A DNA stretch of 64,000 nt from an uncultured Muribaculaceae bacterium. Lineage in GTDB: Bacteria > Bacteroidota > Bacteroidia > Bacteroidales > Muribaculaceae. The stretch lies in the NCBI GenBank assembly GCA_910589425.1, contig CAJUSZ010000008.1, positions 1-64,000 of the forward strand, written 5' to 3'. The translations under genes were made by a program, and so were the position numbers. Numbering within the stretch: position 1 is the stretch's first letter; every line of letters starts with the position of its first letter. The notes beneath the pieces are model-generated. The model was not told the origin of the DNA. It saw only the letters and a list, made by a program, of their open reading frames with translations, and ran no database searches. This document shows positions 37,632 through 46,419 of the stretch, one piece after another.

Positions 37632-38501
37632 ATGCAGATGGAAAAAACTTTCTCCCGAACGGTTGGTGTTTCCATAGTGGTCCACCGCACTCCGCCGCAT
37701 CAGCTTTCTGCGGCGATAGGCTGCATAGTGCGTTCCGGGCATGTGGCCAGGATCCATGTGGTGGACAATTCTCCTGACGATTCCCTGAGAGGGATGGTGG
37801 AGAGTTTTCCGGACCGTCGCGTAGTCTATGAACGTATGGATAACCTTGGGTTCGGTGCAGGCCATAATGTGGCTATGCGTCGCAGCCTTGCCGAAGGACT
37901 GGAGTTTCATCTTGTCATGAACGCCGATGTCTGCTGGGAAGGGGACGTGATAGGCGATATGGTTTCGTTCATGCGTCTAAGACCCGATGCGGGGATGTCG
38001 ATGCCGAGGGTCCGGTATCCTGACGGGATGCTCCAGTATGCGTGCCGTATGCTGCCTACTCCCCTGGATCTGTTTGCCAAACGGTTTCTTCCCGCCGGGC
38101 TGTCCAGAAAAAGAATGCGCCGTTATCTATTGGCCGATGCCGACCACAGATGCGAGTTCAATCCTCCTTATCTGCTCGGAAGTTTTCTTTTTTTCCGTTG
38201 CGAGGCTTTAAGGGAGGCAGGTCTTTTCGATGAGCGTTTTTTCATGTATCCCGAGGATATCGATATCACAAGGAGGATACACGCTGTCCGTCCCACTCTG
38301 TTTTTTCCTGGCGCCGAGATTGTCCACCATCATGCGGCCGCCTCGCGCAGAAGCTGGAAGATGCTGCGTATCCATGCCGTCAACATGATCCGCTATTTCA
38401 ACAAATGGGGTTGGTTTTCCGACCGTGAGCGCCGCGCCTTCAACCGCCGGTTGCTTGCGGAGCTTCCCCGCAGCGCCGATCCGGAGCCTGGACGGGGCTG
38501 A
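37632..38501 (+). CDS. Family 2 glycosyltransferase
   Basis: 289 aa with the GT-A fold pattern of rhamnosyl/galactofuranosyl-type GT2 enzymes. Nucleotide-sugar-binding strands lie at the N-terminus (VSIVVHRTPP, HVVDNSP). The acceptor-side motif NLGFGAGHN sits near 70-78 and the DxD-equivalent NADV near 98. PPYLLGSFLFFRCEALREAGLFDERFFMYPEDIDITRRI, split over about 180-225, is characteristic of this subgroup. It has no membrane helix and probably acts at the inner face of the cytoplasmic membrane on an extracellular polysaccharide or lipid-linked glycan. The start may be Met1 or Met3. It lies alone between pckA and a SemiSWEET gene; the donor sugar is unknown. Confidence 0.9.
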   Translation: MQMEKTFSRTVGVSIVVHRTPPHQLSAAIGCIVRSGHVARIHVVDNSPDDSLRGMVESFPDRRVVYERMDNLGFGAGHNVAMRRSLAEGLEFHLVMNADVCWEGDVIGDMVSFMRLRPDAGMSMPRVRYPDGMLQYACRMLPTPLDLFAKRFLPAGLSRKRMRRYLLADADHRCEFNPPYLLGSFLFFRCEALREAGLFDERFFMYPEDIDITRRIHAVRPTLFFPGAEIVHHHAAASRRSWKMLRIHAVNMIRYFNKWGWFSDRERRAFNRRLLAELPRSADPEPGRG

Positions 38502-38562
38502 GATTGAACGAAATTCCTGATCAGGACGTTTTTCTGAAAACGCATAAAAACAAATTTTTACA

Positions 38563-38838
38563 ATGGAGAATCTTTGGATAACTATAATCGGCTATTCAGC
38601 CGCAGTGTGCATGGTGTTGGGTTATCTTCCCCAGGCCATCTACACAATCCGCACCCGCGACACGGAAGGCATAGCGATGCCGACGTTTCTGCTGATGTTT
38701 CTCGGCAGTGTGTTTTTTGTAATCCAGGGTGGAATGCTCGGCAACTGGCCGCTCATGATCACAAACCTTATCACGGCAGCCTGTTCGGCTATTGTCTTCG
38801 GGATAAAGATCTACAACGATTATTTCCGCAAATCCTGA
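38563..38838 (+). CDS. SemiSWEET-type PQ-loop transporter
   Basis: 91 aa with three membrane helices and the PQ-loop motif GYLPQAIYTIRTRDTEGIA (about 20-38), which marks bacterial SemiSWEETs. These dimerise to form a six-helix facilitator, often for sugars. The family's helix 2 and 3 signatures are present (FLLMFLGSVFFVIQGG, WPLMITNLITAACS). It lies 60 bp downstream of the glycosyltransferase gene, possibly in the same transcript. Substrate unknown. Confidence 0.88.
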   Translation: MENLWITIIGYSAAVCMVLGYLPQAIYTIRTRDTEGIAMPTFLLMFLGSVFFVIQGGMLGNWPLMITNLITAACSAIVFGIKIYNDYFRKS

Positions 38839-38850
38839 ATTCTCTCTTAC

Positions 38851-38891
38851 AAAAAAGTCGGGTCGCCTTCCCCTTTGAGGATGGCGACCCG
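38851..38891 (-). terminator. Terminator of the coiled-coil lipoprotein gene
   Basis: CGGGTCGCC (38859-38867) pairs perfectly with GGCGACCCG (38883-38891). On the minus strand a T run follows (A run 38851-38856). It is shared with the convergent SemiSWEET transcript. Confidence 0.85.
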
Positions 38892-38920
38892 CTTTATGAT
38901 GTCGCTGTGCTGACCGGAGA

Positions 38921-39784
38921 TCAGTCTACCTGAATGATGAGGTAGGGGGTGAGGCTCCAGAATTTGGCAGCGTTTGTGATCTTGATAGTTTTAGTCTTGT
39001 CGGAATTCTCTACAATCTGATATGAATCGGCCGGCATGTTGCTCCAGATCTTCACTTTCTTGGCAGTGGTCGGGATCGATGAGAGATTACGCTTGTCGGC
39101 TGTGGTGAAATAGGATGCGTTGAAGTTGCCTTTCAGAACTTTTGTAGCTCCGAGGAATTTCTTCTCGAGCAGTCCGTTTTTCTTGAGTTCCTTGTTGGTG
39201 CCGATTGCATAATATACTTTGTTGGCCTCGTTTTCAGCTGCGATAGTCTCCTGCTGTGCCTGTTCCTTGGCTGCTGTCTCGTTTTTCACCTCTTCCTCTT
39301 TCTGGGCTACGGTATTGTTGAGTTCGCCGATCTGTTTGTTGGCATTCTCGAGGTCGGTGGTGAGCTGTGCGATTTTCTCGTCCTGCTTGGCGATGTGGCT
39401 CTTGAGCTGTTCGATGGTTTTTGTGAGGACGGCGTTTTGCGAGCCGGAATTCTTCACTTTAGCCTCCATGTCGGCCAGCAGTTTTTTGTTGGCGTTCAGT
39501 CGGGCCTTGATAGCGGAAAGATTCCGCCTGATCTCCTCGCGTCTGTCGGCGTTGTCTCCCTGGTTCATATTGTAGAGGAGTCCCTCCTGCATGTTGATCG
39601 AGTCGAGTCCGGTGTAGATGTCGCCCATCAGAAGCATAAGTGAGTCATTGAAGTCGGAAGCCTCCTTATATTCCATAGTGAGGTCGGCGATCTTGGCTGA
39701 ATCTTCGTCAAGTTTCTTGTCGTTGCCTGCGCATGATGCGAGGATCATTGCGGCGAGGCCGCAGAATAAAAAAGCTTTCTTCAT
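38921..39784 (-). CDS. Coiled-coil lipoprotein (possibly Cbp1-like adhesin)
   Basis: 287 aa. Lipoprotein signal with lipobox LASC (Cys18). Residues about 25-195 are almost continuous heptad-type coiled coil, rich in Ala, Glu, Lys and Gln (IAQLTTDLENANKQIGELN). A globular C-terminal domain of about 90 residues begins YYAIGTNKELKKNGLLEKK and ends LTPYLIIQVD. It resembles envelope proteins annotated in Bacteroides as Cbp1-family collagen-binding adhesins; that naming is from memory and tentative. It might equally be a periplasmic spacer. Monocistronic, with its own terminator. Confidence 0.75.
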   Translation of the reverse strand: MKKAFLFCGLAAMILASCAGNDKKLDEDSAKIADLTMEYKEASDFNDSLMLLMGDIYTGLDSINMQEGLLYNMNQGDNADRREEIRRNLSAIKARLNANKKLLADMEAKVKNSGSQNAVLTKTIEQLKSHIAKQDEKIAQLTTDLENANKQIGELNNTVAQKEEEVKNETAAKEQAQQETIAAENEANKVYYAIGTNKELKKNGLLEKKFLGATKVLKGNFNASYFTTADKRNLSSIPTTAKKVKIWSNMPADSYQIVENSDKTKTIKITNAAKFWSLTPYLIIQVD

Positions 39785-39815
39785 AACCTTGGTTTTCTTG
39801 TTTGTTTAGTTTTGT

Positions 39816-40550
39816 TTATTCGTTTTCGTAGTCGTGGCTGCCGGACGGACGGGCTTTCGCTTTATTTCTGGAATCGCGGCCGGAGCCTTCGATGACTATA
39901 ACAATTTCCCCTTTGGGATTGTTCACTTCAAAAAAATCAGCCAGCCTTCCGATTGAATCCCTGTGGATCGTCTCGTGTAGCTTAGAGATCTCCCGGCACA
40001 CAGCCGCCGGCCTTTCGGGAGAGAAATATTCCGCGAGCTGGCGTAGTGTGCGCCCGAGTCTTTTGGGGGACTCGTAGATCACTACCGTGCGTTGCTCCTC
40101 TGCAAGTTCGGCGAGTCTTGTGGCCCGACCTTTTTTAGGAGGGAGGAATCCTTCGAAAACAAATCTGTCGGTCGGGAGTCCCGAGGCCACGAGCGCCGGT
40201 ACGAAAGCCGTGGGGCCGGGCAGGCATTCCACCGTCAGACCCCGGCGTCTGCATTCCCTGGATATCATGAATCCCGGATCGGAGATTCCCGGTGTGCCCG
40301 CGTCGGAGATCAGGGCTATGTTCTCTCCGGCCTCGATGCGGTCGGCGATGTGTGATGTGGTCTCGTGTTCGTTGAATTTGTGATGGCTGCGCATCGGTGT
40401 CTCTATGCCGAAATGTTTTAGAAGCACGCCGGATGTGCGTGTGTCTTCGGCGAGAATAAGATCCGCTGTCTTCAGGGTTTCGATGGCCCTGAAAGTCATG
40501 TCGTCGAGATTCCCTACCGGAGTCGGGACAAGGGTCAGTTTGCCTGCCAT
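39816..40550 (-). CDS. rsmI: 16S rRNA (cytidine1402-2'-O)-methyltransferase
   Basis: 244-aa SAM-dependent methyltransferase of the tetrapyrrole-methylase fold. It 2'-O-methylates C1402 in the decoding centre of 16S rRNA. Family motifs: LVPTPVGNLDDMTFRAIETL at the N-terminus, AEDTRTSG (about 35-42), ISDAGTPGISDPGF (about 82-95, SAM pocket), CLPGPTAFVPALVASGLP and FEGFLPPKKG. Shorter than E. coli RsmI (286 aa), lacking the C-terminal extension. It is the last of three minus-strand genes spaced 6 and 30 bp apart. Confidence 0.94.
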   Translation of the reverse strand: MAGKLTLVPTPVGNLDDMTFRAIETLKTADLILAEDTRTSGVLLKHFGIETPMRSHHKFNEHETTSHIADRIEAGENIALISDAGTPGISDPGFMISRECRRRGLTVECLPGPTAFVPALVASGLPTDRFVFEGFLPPKKGRATRLAELAEEQRTVVIYESPKRLGRTLRQLAEYFSPERPAAVCREISKLHETIHRDSIGRLADFFEVNNPKGEIVIVIEGSGRDSRNKAKARPSGSHDYENE

Positions 40551-40556
40551 TGCTGT

Positions 40557-41081
40557 CTATTTTTTGAAATAGCGTTCGAGGATGTTCATGAACTCCTTGA
40601 CAACCTCATCTTCGGGATCCCATTCGAGGGTGTCGGTCAGATATTCCTCGGCTTCCGGCAAGGAGTCCATAGTCGCTATCATTCCGAGAGTGTCGTTGAA
40701 TTCAGTCTCCGATCCTCCGAAAAGCTCCCGCTTGAAACGGAAACGGTCGTTGATGGAGAGCAAAGGTTTTTTTCGGGGGGATGGTTCGCCGGCCTGCGCG
40801 GAGTCTTCTCCACATCCGGACTGCGGTTCGTCTTCTTCAGTCTGGATTACCGGTTCGTCCGGAAGGGAATAGAAGAGATCGTCGTCGCTTTCATCGGCTG
40901 GTTCGGCCTTGTCTTGGTGGCTGCTTGCGCCTGAGGGAAAGATGGCGTTGATCTCGGCTATCTTTGATGATATGCGTTCGTCGAGCATCTTGTCTTCGTC
41001 CCTGTCCATGCTGAGACGGATCATCCCTTCAAGCTCGAACACAAGCCCGAGCAGGCGTTGGCGTTGTTTTTTGTCGGTCAT
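40557..41081 (-). CDS. Conserved-type hypothetical protein, acidic
   Basis: 174 aa with no family I recognise. The N-terminal helical segment (about 1-50) is basic, then acidic. A disordered, highly acidic middle (about 50-105, many D/E/S/P) follows. The C-terminal helical region (about 108-174) contains LLSINDRFRFKRELFGGSETEF and YLTDTLEWDPEDEVVKEF. No signal peptide or membrane helix, so it is cytoplasmic. It lies between rsmI (6 bp) and the PBP4 gene (30 bp) in one operon. Confidence 0.75.
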   Translation of the reverse strand: MTDKKQRQRLLGLVFELEGMIRLSMDRDEDKMLDERISSKIAEINAIFPSGASSHQDKAEPADESDDDLFYSLPDEPVIQTEEDEPQSGCGEDSAQAGEPSPRKKPLLSINDRFRFKRELFGGSETEFNDTLGMIATMDSLPEAEEYLTDTLEWDPEDEVVKEFMNILERYFKK

Positions 41082-41111
41082 GGTGTGTGTTATCTCGTTG
41101 GTAAGGAATGG

Positions 41112-42380
41112 TTATGGCTGCGGGAACACTGCGAGCAGCATTTTCTCTACGGCTCGTCTCACTTCGGATCGAGCCCCCCGCATGTTGTTGACCATTATCA
41201 CGATCGAATGGGTCGGCGCGTAATTGTCGTCGAGTTTATATCCGGCATAGCATTGTATGCCAGACATGGAGCCAGTCTTCATGGCCACATACTCTTCGAG
41301 TTCAGTTCCGGCCAGAAGGTTTTTCAAAGTGCCCTCCCTTCCGGCAAGCGGGAAGAAAGATGCGTAATATGGGTCCGGACTCATTTCGGCGAGAAGATCC
41401 GACATGAATTCCGCAGTCATCCGGTTCGATCTTGAAAGCCCCGATCCGTCGGCTATCGCGACTCCTCCGAGGTCGGCTTTTTTACGGCGCCAGTAGTCGC
41501 GCTCTATGTCGATGGCTTTTTCCAGCGAGCTTTTCTCACCTTTGACTACGGGGATTGTCTGGAGCATCGCCTCGGCATAAAGATTGTCGCTGCGCATCAT
41601 GCATGATCTCATGATCTCGTCGGCGGATGCGGATTTGTGCCTGTGGATCAGGAGATGTTTTTTTCCGGAAGTCTCGTTGTTGCCTAACTTTACCGAAGCG
41701 GAGGCCAATGCGTTTCCCAGCCTTGAGATGAATACCGAGGCAGGATTCTGAATAGCTGATTTGCCTGATGCGTTGTTTTGGAAATTGAAGGCGTGGCATC
41801 CTGTGCCGTAGGAATGCCGCAGGTCTCCCTGCGCCCACGACGGAGGGATTGCAGGCCCGGCAAACAGGGACTGGTCCACGATAATCCTGCCGGAAATGCT
41901 GTCTATCCCCTTTTTGCGGACAGCAGAGACGATGTCGGCCACAAAATCAGGGGTCAGCGGCAGTTTGGAGGAATTCAGTGTAGGATCTCCTGAAGCCTTG
42001 ACGATTATGTTCCCGTCAAGAATATTGTCCCGTCCCACCTCGTTGTCGATGAAGACGTCCGTATTGTAGCGGAAGTCTTTCCCCGCGATTCTGAGCAGGG
42101 TGGCTGTTGTCAGCGCTTTCTGGATGGAGGCGGGGATGAGCGGAGTGCCAGGATTATAGGATCCGATTGTTACCCCTGATCTGAGATCGCGGATCATCAC
42201 GGCCACGCGTGTGGAGTCAATGGCCCGGTTTCTGACAAACGCATCCACAGCCTCCTGGGGGGATGGCGGTTGCAGCGCCACAATTCCGTCGGCGGTCTGT
42301 TGCCCGGCAAATGCGTGCAAATGCGTGCAGACGGTTATGAACGCGATAATCAGGGGGATATATCGTATGATTCTTTTCAT
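41112..42380 (-). CDS. dacB: D-alanyl-D-alanine carboxypeptidase/endopeptidase (PBP4, peptidase S13)
   Basis: About 422 aa from the ATG at 42380. The ORF opens at 42422, but a promoter -7 box occupies 42420-42427, and MKRIIRY plus a hydrophobic core is the natural signal peptide. It is a periplasmic enzyme that trims or cleaves peptidoglycan cross-links. Penicillin-binding motifs are in S13 order: SIQK (Ser85, Lys88), SDN in MRSDNLYAEAM, and KTG in VAMKTGSMSG. A large insertion between the first two motifs is typical of S13. It heads an operon with the acidic hypothetical gene and rsmI. Confidence 0.93.
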   Translation of the reverse strand: MKRIIRYIPLIIAFITVCTHLHAFAGQQTADGIVALQPPSPQEAVDAFVRNRAIDSTRVAVMIRDLRSGVTIGSYNPGTPLIPASIQKALTTATLLRIAGKDFRYNTDVFIDNEVGRDNILDGNIIVKASGDPTLNSSKLPLTPDFVADIVSAVRKKGIDSISGRIIVDQSLFAGPAIPPSWAQGDLRHSYGTGCHAFNFQNNASGKSAIQNPASVFISRLGNALASASVKLGNNETSGKKHLLIHRHKSASADEIMRSCMMRSDNLYAEAMLQTIPVVKGEKSSLEKAIDIERDYWRRKKADLGGVAIADGSGLSRSNRMTAEFMSDLLAEMSPDPYYASFFPLAGREGTLKNLLAGTELEEYVAMKTGSMSGIQCYAGYKLDDNYAPTHSIVIMVNNMRGARSEVRRAVEKMLLAVFPQP

Positions 42381-42419
42381 TTCGACAATATTGCGGCCGC
42401 ATAAGACCGCGCAGAGCCA

Positions 42420-42427
42420 CAAAGATA
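42420..42427 (-). promoter_or_regulatory. -7 box of the dacB operon
   Basis: TATCTTTG on the minus strand. It places transcription start around 42415, ruling out the longer ORF start at 42422 and supporting 42380. Confidence 0.55.
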
Positions 42428-42562
42428 CAACAAAATTCTGACATGAAACGAGGACTTGTCCGTTGATGATCTATAAAATTTTATGCCGATTGATGCGTGA
42501 CGGGAAATAAATTGTTATATTTGCAGAGAAAGAGTGTTTTAAAAAGAAATCGTAAATAGCCT

Positions 42563-43717
42563 ATGGGACAGGAATACATACGCGAGCCATATACGTTTGA
42601 CCGGGTGGTGAGGATAATCTTTTCAGCCGTCGGTCTGGTTGTGGCTCTCTGGCTGCTTAACTATCTGAAGGGAGCGCTTCTGCCCTTCCTTGTGGCGTGT
42701 CTTATAGCGTATATGCTTGAGCCGGTGGTGAGATGGAACAAACGGTGGTTGCACACTCGTGGCAGATTCGTGCCCGTGGTCCTGACGCTTGTAGAGGCGT
42801 GCGTGGTGTTCGGCGGATTCCTGGCTCTGTTTGTGCCTTATCTGATATCGGAGACTTCCGAGATGGCCGATATGCTGCGCAAGTATGCCACATCGCAGAT
42901 AGATATCCCATACATCAGCCGCAATATCCACCAGTTTATACGCGACAACGTGGATTTCAACACGATCACCCGCTATCTGTCGAAGGATGAATGGTCTTCG
43001 CTGGCCAAGGAGGCGCTTTCCTCGGGATGGTCGTTTCTCAGCTCGAGCGTCGCTTTCGTGTTCGGGGCTGTCAGCTGGCTGATAGTTGTGCTGTATGTGA
43101 TATTCATCATGATAGATTACGAGCGTCTGATGCTCAGTTTCAGGCAGCTTGTGCCCCAGAGCCACCGGCATCGGGTGTTTCATATTTTTGATGACATAAA
43201 ACATGCTATGAACCGCTATTTCCGGGGACAGTTTGTCATAGCTTTCCTTGTGGGGCTGATGTTCTCGGCCGGCTTCATGCTCATAGGATTGCCGATGGGT
43301 GTGATTCTCGGCCTGTTCATAGGGATGCTCAATATGGTGCCATATCTTCAGCTTATATCACTTCCGATCACGGCCGTATTGTGTATCGTGGGATCCGTAA
43401 GCGGCGGAGTGGATTTCTGGGTTCTGTTCTGGGAAAGCATGGCTGTCTATGTAGTGGTCCAGTGCATACAGGATCTTCTGCTCACACCTAAGATCATGGG
43501 TAAGGCGATGGGGCTTAATCCGGCCATAATCCTGCTGTCCCTGTCTGTGTGGGGCTGCCTGCTCGGCTTCATGGGTCTGATAGTGGCTCTGCCCCTGACC
43601 ACTCTTCTGCTTTCATACTATGATCTTTACGTGATCCAGCGTGTGAGGCGCAAGCAGCTTCTCCGGCAGATGCGTGATCCCGTCCGGGAAAACTCCCGGG
43701 CCGGGGAGAATGAATGA
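42563..43717 (+). CDS. AI-2E family transporter (PerM-like membrane protein)
   Basis: 384-aa integral membrane protein with about eight helices, matching the AI-2E/UPF0118 family. Helices 1-3 lie at about 10-100, a soluble loop at about 100-155 and a helix at 160-185. The conserved block follows (YFRGQFVIAFLVGLMFSAG, near 215; GLPMGVILGLFIGMLNMVPY, near 250; and LNPAIILLSLSVWG, near 315). Members range from autoinducer-2 export to Na+/H+ antiport and folate-cycle transport, so the substrate is unknown. It is followed 47 bp later by a PepSY-like gene. A TATATTTG box at 42516-42523 is a likely promoter element. Confidence 0.9.
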   Translation: MGQEYIREPYTFDRVVRIIFSAVGLVVALWLLNYLKGALLPFLVACLIAYMLEPVVRWNKRWLHTRGRFVPVVLTLVEACVVFGGFLALFVPYLISETSEMADMLRKYATSQIDIPYISRNIHQFIRDNVDFNTITRYLSKDEWSSLAKEALSSGWSFLSSSVAFVFGAVSWLIVVLYVIFIMIDYERLMLSFRQLVPQSHRHRVFHIFDDIKHAMNRYFRGQFVIAFLVGLMFSAGFMLIGLPMGVILGLFIGMLNMVPYLQLISLPITAVLCIVGSVSGGVDFWVLFWESMAVYVVVQCIQDLLLTPKIMGKAMGLNPAIILLSLSVWGCLLGFMGLIVALPLTTLLLSYYDLYVIQRVRRKQLLRQMRDPVRENSRAGENE

Positions 43718-43763
43718 ACCTTGTTGTCTTGCAGGTGTTTAAATTAGAAAACACTGTAGAGAT

Positions 43764-44201
43764 ATGAAAAAACTGATAATAAGCCTGCTGATGCTGGTGG
43801 GCGTTGTGGCCGCCTGCCAGGCCAGGGATGAGTATTCGAGAGACGCCGGCGTTCTGCCACAGGCTGCACGCACAGTTATTGGTAAGAATTTCAAGTCCAA
43901 AGTAGGGATAGTCAAGATTGACAAGGATTTCGGCCGGGTTAGCGAATATGAGGTTACACTCGATGACGGAACGGAGATCACATTCGACCGTAACGGCAAC
44001 TGGAAAGATGTGGAATGCAATTCCCGAAGATCGGTGCCCGACGGCTTCATCCTTCCAGCCATACGCAAGTATGTGGCCAAGAACTATAAGAATGTGAAGA
44101 TTGTCGGAGTAGAGAAAGAACGCAATGGTTACGAGATCTCGCTTTCCAACGGGATAGACATGAAGTTCGATAAGCAGGGCGTTTTCCAGAAATTCGACTG
44201 A
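43764..44201 (+). CDS. PepSY-like periplasmic protein
   Basis: 145 aa with a signal peptide (about 1-20, ending ACQA) and two copies of the PepSY-like/BLIP-fold unit seen in many Bacteroidota. Each has a helix (LPQAARTVIGKNF; ILPAIRKYVAKNY) followed by strands (SEYEVTLDDGTEITFDRNGNWKDV; YEISLSNGIDMKFDKQGVF). Such proteins are secreted and of unknown function; some fold like beta-lactamase-inhibitory protein. Possibly co-transcribed with the upstream AI-2E transporter. Confidence 0.85.
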   Translation: MKKLIISLLMLVGVVAACQARDEYSRDAGVLPQAARTVIGKNFKSKVGIVKIDKDFGRVSEYEVTLDDGTEITFDRNGNWKDVECNSRRSVPDGFILPAIRKYVAKNYKNVKIVGVEKERNGYEISLSNGIDMKFDKQGVFQKFD

Positions 44202-44314
44202 GATTGACACCGCAGACGATGCGGACAGACATATATGTGTGCCGGAAGTCCACCGAGGGTTTCCGGCATCATTGTTTCCGGGCCTGCATCTGATATTATC
44301 CGGCGGATCCGGGA

Positions 44315-44346
44315 TTTGGCGAGATGGCCATTTTTTTGTAACTTTG
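44315..44346 (+). promoter_or_regulatory. Promoter of prfB
   Basis: TTTG (44315-44318), 20-nt spacer, TAACTTTG (44339-44346): a full consensus Bacteroidota promoter, 67 bp before the start codon. Confidence 0.85.
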
Positions 44347-44413
44347 CGTCTGGATTTTCCACAAAACATTTGTTTTGCGAAAAATCCAGACACTTTTAGA
44401 AGTTTCCTGAATT

Positions 44414-45529
44414 ATGATAACTCCAGACCAGCTAAAAGAGGCGCAGCGCCGTACGGAGACACTGGGCCGCTATCTCGATATTGATTCAAAAAAAATAGAG
44501 GTTGAGGAAGAGGAACTGCGCACTCATGTGGCCGATTTCTGGGACGACCGTACCAAGGCTGAAGCCCAGATGAAAAAGATCAAAGAACTTCACTACTGGA
44601 TTGACAGTTACAAGGCTCTCGAGAAGCAGACAGAGGAGCTGCAGCTCGCTTTCGACTTCATCAAGGAGGGGCTTGTTACCGAAGAGGAGATCGACAGTCA
44701 GTATGCCGCGCTCGAGGCTGACATCGAGAAACTTGAGTTGCGCAACATGCTGCGCCGCGAGGAAGACAAACTCGGCGTGGTGTTGAAGATCAACTCCGGC
44801 GCCGGCGGCACGGAGAGCCAGGACTGGGCGCAGATGCTGATGCGCCTTTATATGCGCTGGGCTGAGAGCCACGGTTACAAGACTTCTGTGGCACAGCTCC
44901 TTGAGGGAGACGATGCGGGTATCAAATCCGTTACTATCAATATCGAGGGAGATTATGCCTACGGCTATCTGAAGAGTGAGAACGGAGTCCACCGCCTTGT
45001 CAGGGTGAGTCCCTACAACGCTCAGGGCAAACGCATGACATCGTTTGCGTCTGTATTCGTAACTCCGCTTGTGGACGATACGATCGAGATTCATGTCGAT
45101 CCGGCGGCTGTGAGCTGGGACACGTTCCGTTCGGGTGGTGCCGGAGGTCAGAACGTGAATAAGGTGGAATCCGGTGTGCGTCTGCGCTATCAGTTCAAGG
45201 ATCCCTACACTGGCGAGGAGGAGGAGATTCTTATCGAGAACACCGAAACCCGCGACCAGCCTAAGAATAAGGAGAATGCCATGCGCCAGCTGAAGTCTAT
45301 ACTGTATGACAAGGAATTGCAGCACCGCATGGCCGAGCAGGCCAAGGTTGAGGCCGGCAAGAAAAAGATCGAGTGGGGAAGCCAGATCCGGAGCTACGTG
45401 TTTGACGACCGTCGTGTCAAGGATCACCGCACGAATCATCAGACGTCGGATGTGAACGGCGTGATGGATGGCGATATCGACGAATTTATCAAAGCCTATC
45501 TGATGGAATTCGCCGCTACGCTCGACTGA
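44414..45529 (+). CDS. prfB: Peptide chain release factor 2 (no programmed frameshift)
   Basis: 371-aa factor that reads UGA and UAA. GGQ, which triggers peptidyl-tRNA hydrolysis, is at 244-246 (RSGGAGGQNVNKVESG). The stop-recognition tripeptide, SPF in E. coli, is SPY here (199-201, RVSPYNAQGKR), a conservative change. In many bacteria the gene carries an in-frame UGA near codon 25 that is bypassed by autoregulatory +1 frameshifting. Here the equivalent site (GRYLD, residues 19-22 region) reads CTCGAT with no stop, so the protein is encoded in one frame. It has its own consensus promoter and a strong terminator. Confidence 0.96.
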   Translation: MITPDQLKEAQRRTETLGRYLDIDSKKIEVEEEELRTHVADFWDDRTKAEAQMKKIKELHYWIDSYKALEKQTEELQLAFDFIKEGLVTEEEIDSQYAALEADIEKLELRNMLRREEDKLGVVLKINSGAGGTESQDWAQMLMRLYMRWAESHGYKTSVAQLLEGDDAGIKSVTINIEGDYAYGYLKSENGVHRLVRVSPYNAQGKRMTSFASVFVTPLVDDTIEIHVDPAAVSWDTFRSGGAGGQNVNKVESGVRLRYQFKDPYTGEEEEILIENTETRDQPKNKENAMRQLKSILYDKELQHRMAEQAKVEAGKKKIEWGSQIRSYVFDDRRVKDHRTNHQTSDVNGVMDGDIDEFIKAYLMEFAATLD

Positions 45530-45556
45530 CACTAATTCCATTGCGTTTATATATAG

Positions 45557-45594
45557 CGTAGGCTGCCGGTTAAGGCAGCCTACGTCTTTTTTTT
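45557..45594 (+). terminator. Terminator of prfB
   Basis: GTAGGCTGCC (45558-45567) pairs perfectly with GGCAGCCTAC (45574-45583), plus one closing pair, and is followed by TCTTTTTTTT. Confidence 0.92.
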
Positions 45595-45622
45595 GGCGCT
45601 GTGCAGTTTGTATGCAAGGTTC

Positions 45623-45657
45623 TAAAAAGAGAGACTGCCTGAACTCGTCAGGCAGTC
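45623..45657 (-). terminator. Terminator of the outer-membrane barrel gene
   Basis: GACTGCCTGA (45633-45642) pairs perfectly with TCAGGCAGTC (45648-45657). On the minus strand TCTCTTTTT follows, 34 bp after the stop codon. Confidence 0.9.
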
Positions 45658-45690
45658 CCGTGTATGAATCTGAGGATTGCTGTTGGCTTA

Positions 45691-46419
45691 TCAGAAGTTG
45701 TAGCCGAGAGCGATTCCTACAGTGTTCTTGTGGAAATATTCCTTCTCGTCGTCGTCGAGATCCTTTACATGGAGCATGTTGGTCAGACCGAGCGATCCGG
45801 TAACGCCGAGGTAGAATTTCTGGTATGTGAAGCCTACGCCGATGTTCCAGTCTACATTGAAGCGGTTGAATTTTGTGCCGTCGTTGTCTTTGTAGAGAGA
45901 GTAGGCCTCGTGTGATTCAAGGGTTGTTCCGCCAACTTTGGCTTCAGCTGTAACATAGCTGTCGCAGTGGAAGCCAACCTCGAGCTGCGGGCCTGTGAAG
46001 ATCGACACCTTGAAGTCGTCGGTGAAGTCGAAGTGGTAGCCGAGGTTCAGGGGAATACGGAGACCAGACTGGCGGATGCTGTTGTGTTTCAGATCGATGC
46101 CGTCGAGATCATCGAAATATCCTTTGTCATTCCATTTCCATGTATTGTAGAAGAAGCTCACGCCCGGCTCGAAGTAGAAGTTTGCCACGATGGGGAGGTT
46201 GTAGACAGCGCCCACGCTGAAGCCGCAGCCATTGTCCATGAGGTCCATTTTCTCTTTCGATGATTTGTACTTGTATGTTACGTCAGTCGGGCAAGTGATG
46301 TCGAGAGATGCGCGTACGCCCCAGAAAGGTTTGTTGTCGGGATTGTTCACGATACGCTGAGCGCTTGCGCCGGTCACTGCGAATGCAGCAAGAGCAAGAC
46401 CGAGGATCATTTTTTTCAT
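45691..46419 (-). CDS. Outer-membrane beta-barrel protein (PorT/OmpA-barrel type)
   Basis: 242 aa from the ATG at 46419 (an ATG at 46425 adds two residues). Signal peptide MKKMILGLALAAFAVTGASA. The rest alternates amphipathic strands: GVRASLDITCPTDVTYKY, SVGAVYNLPIVANFYFEPG, LNLGYHFDFTDDFKVSIFTGPQLEVG, NVDWNIGVGFTYQKFYLGVTGSLG. It ends in IALGYNF with the terminal Phe expected of barrels inserted by BamA. This is the outer-membrane porin-family barrel found widely in Bacteroidota, about eight to ten strands. Function unknown. It has a consensus promoter with a 5' UTR of about 115 nt and its own terminator. Confidence 0.88.
   Translation of the reverse strand: MKKMILGLALAAFAVTGASAQRIVNNPDNKPFWGVRASLDITCPTDVTYKYKSSKEKMDLMDNGCGFSVGAVYNLPIVANFYFEPGVSFFYNTWKWNDKGYFDDLDGIDLKHNSIRQSGLRIPLNLGYHFDFTDDFKVSIFTGPQLEVGFHCDSYVTAEAKVGGTTLESHEAYSLYKDNDGTKFNRFNVDWNIGVGFTYQKFYLGVTGSLGLTNMLHVKDLDDDEKEYFHKNTVGIALGYNF

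Noticed and set aside
44414..44480. Programmed +1 frameshift in prfB
   Set aside because: The reading frame is continuous and no in-frame UGA occurs at the expected site.
44486..45541. 351-codon frame antisense to prfB
   Set aside because: Shadow frame without recognisable motifs.
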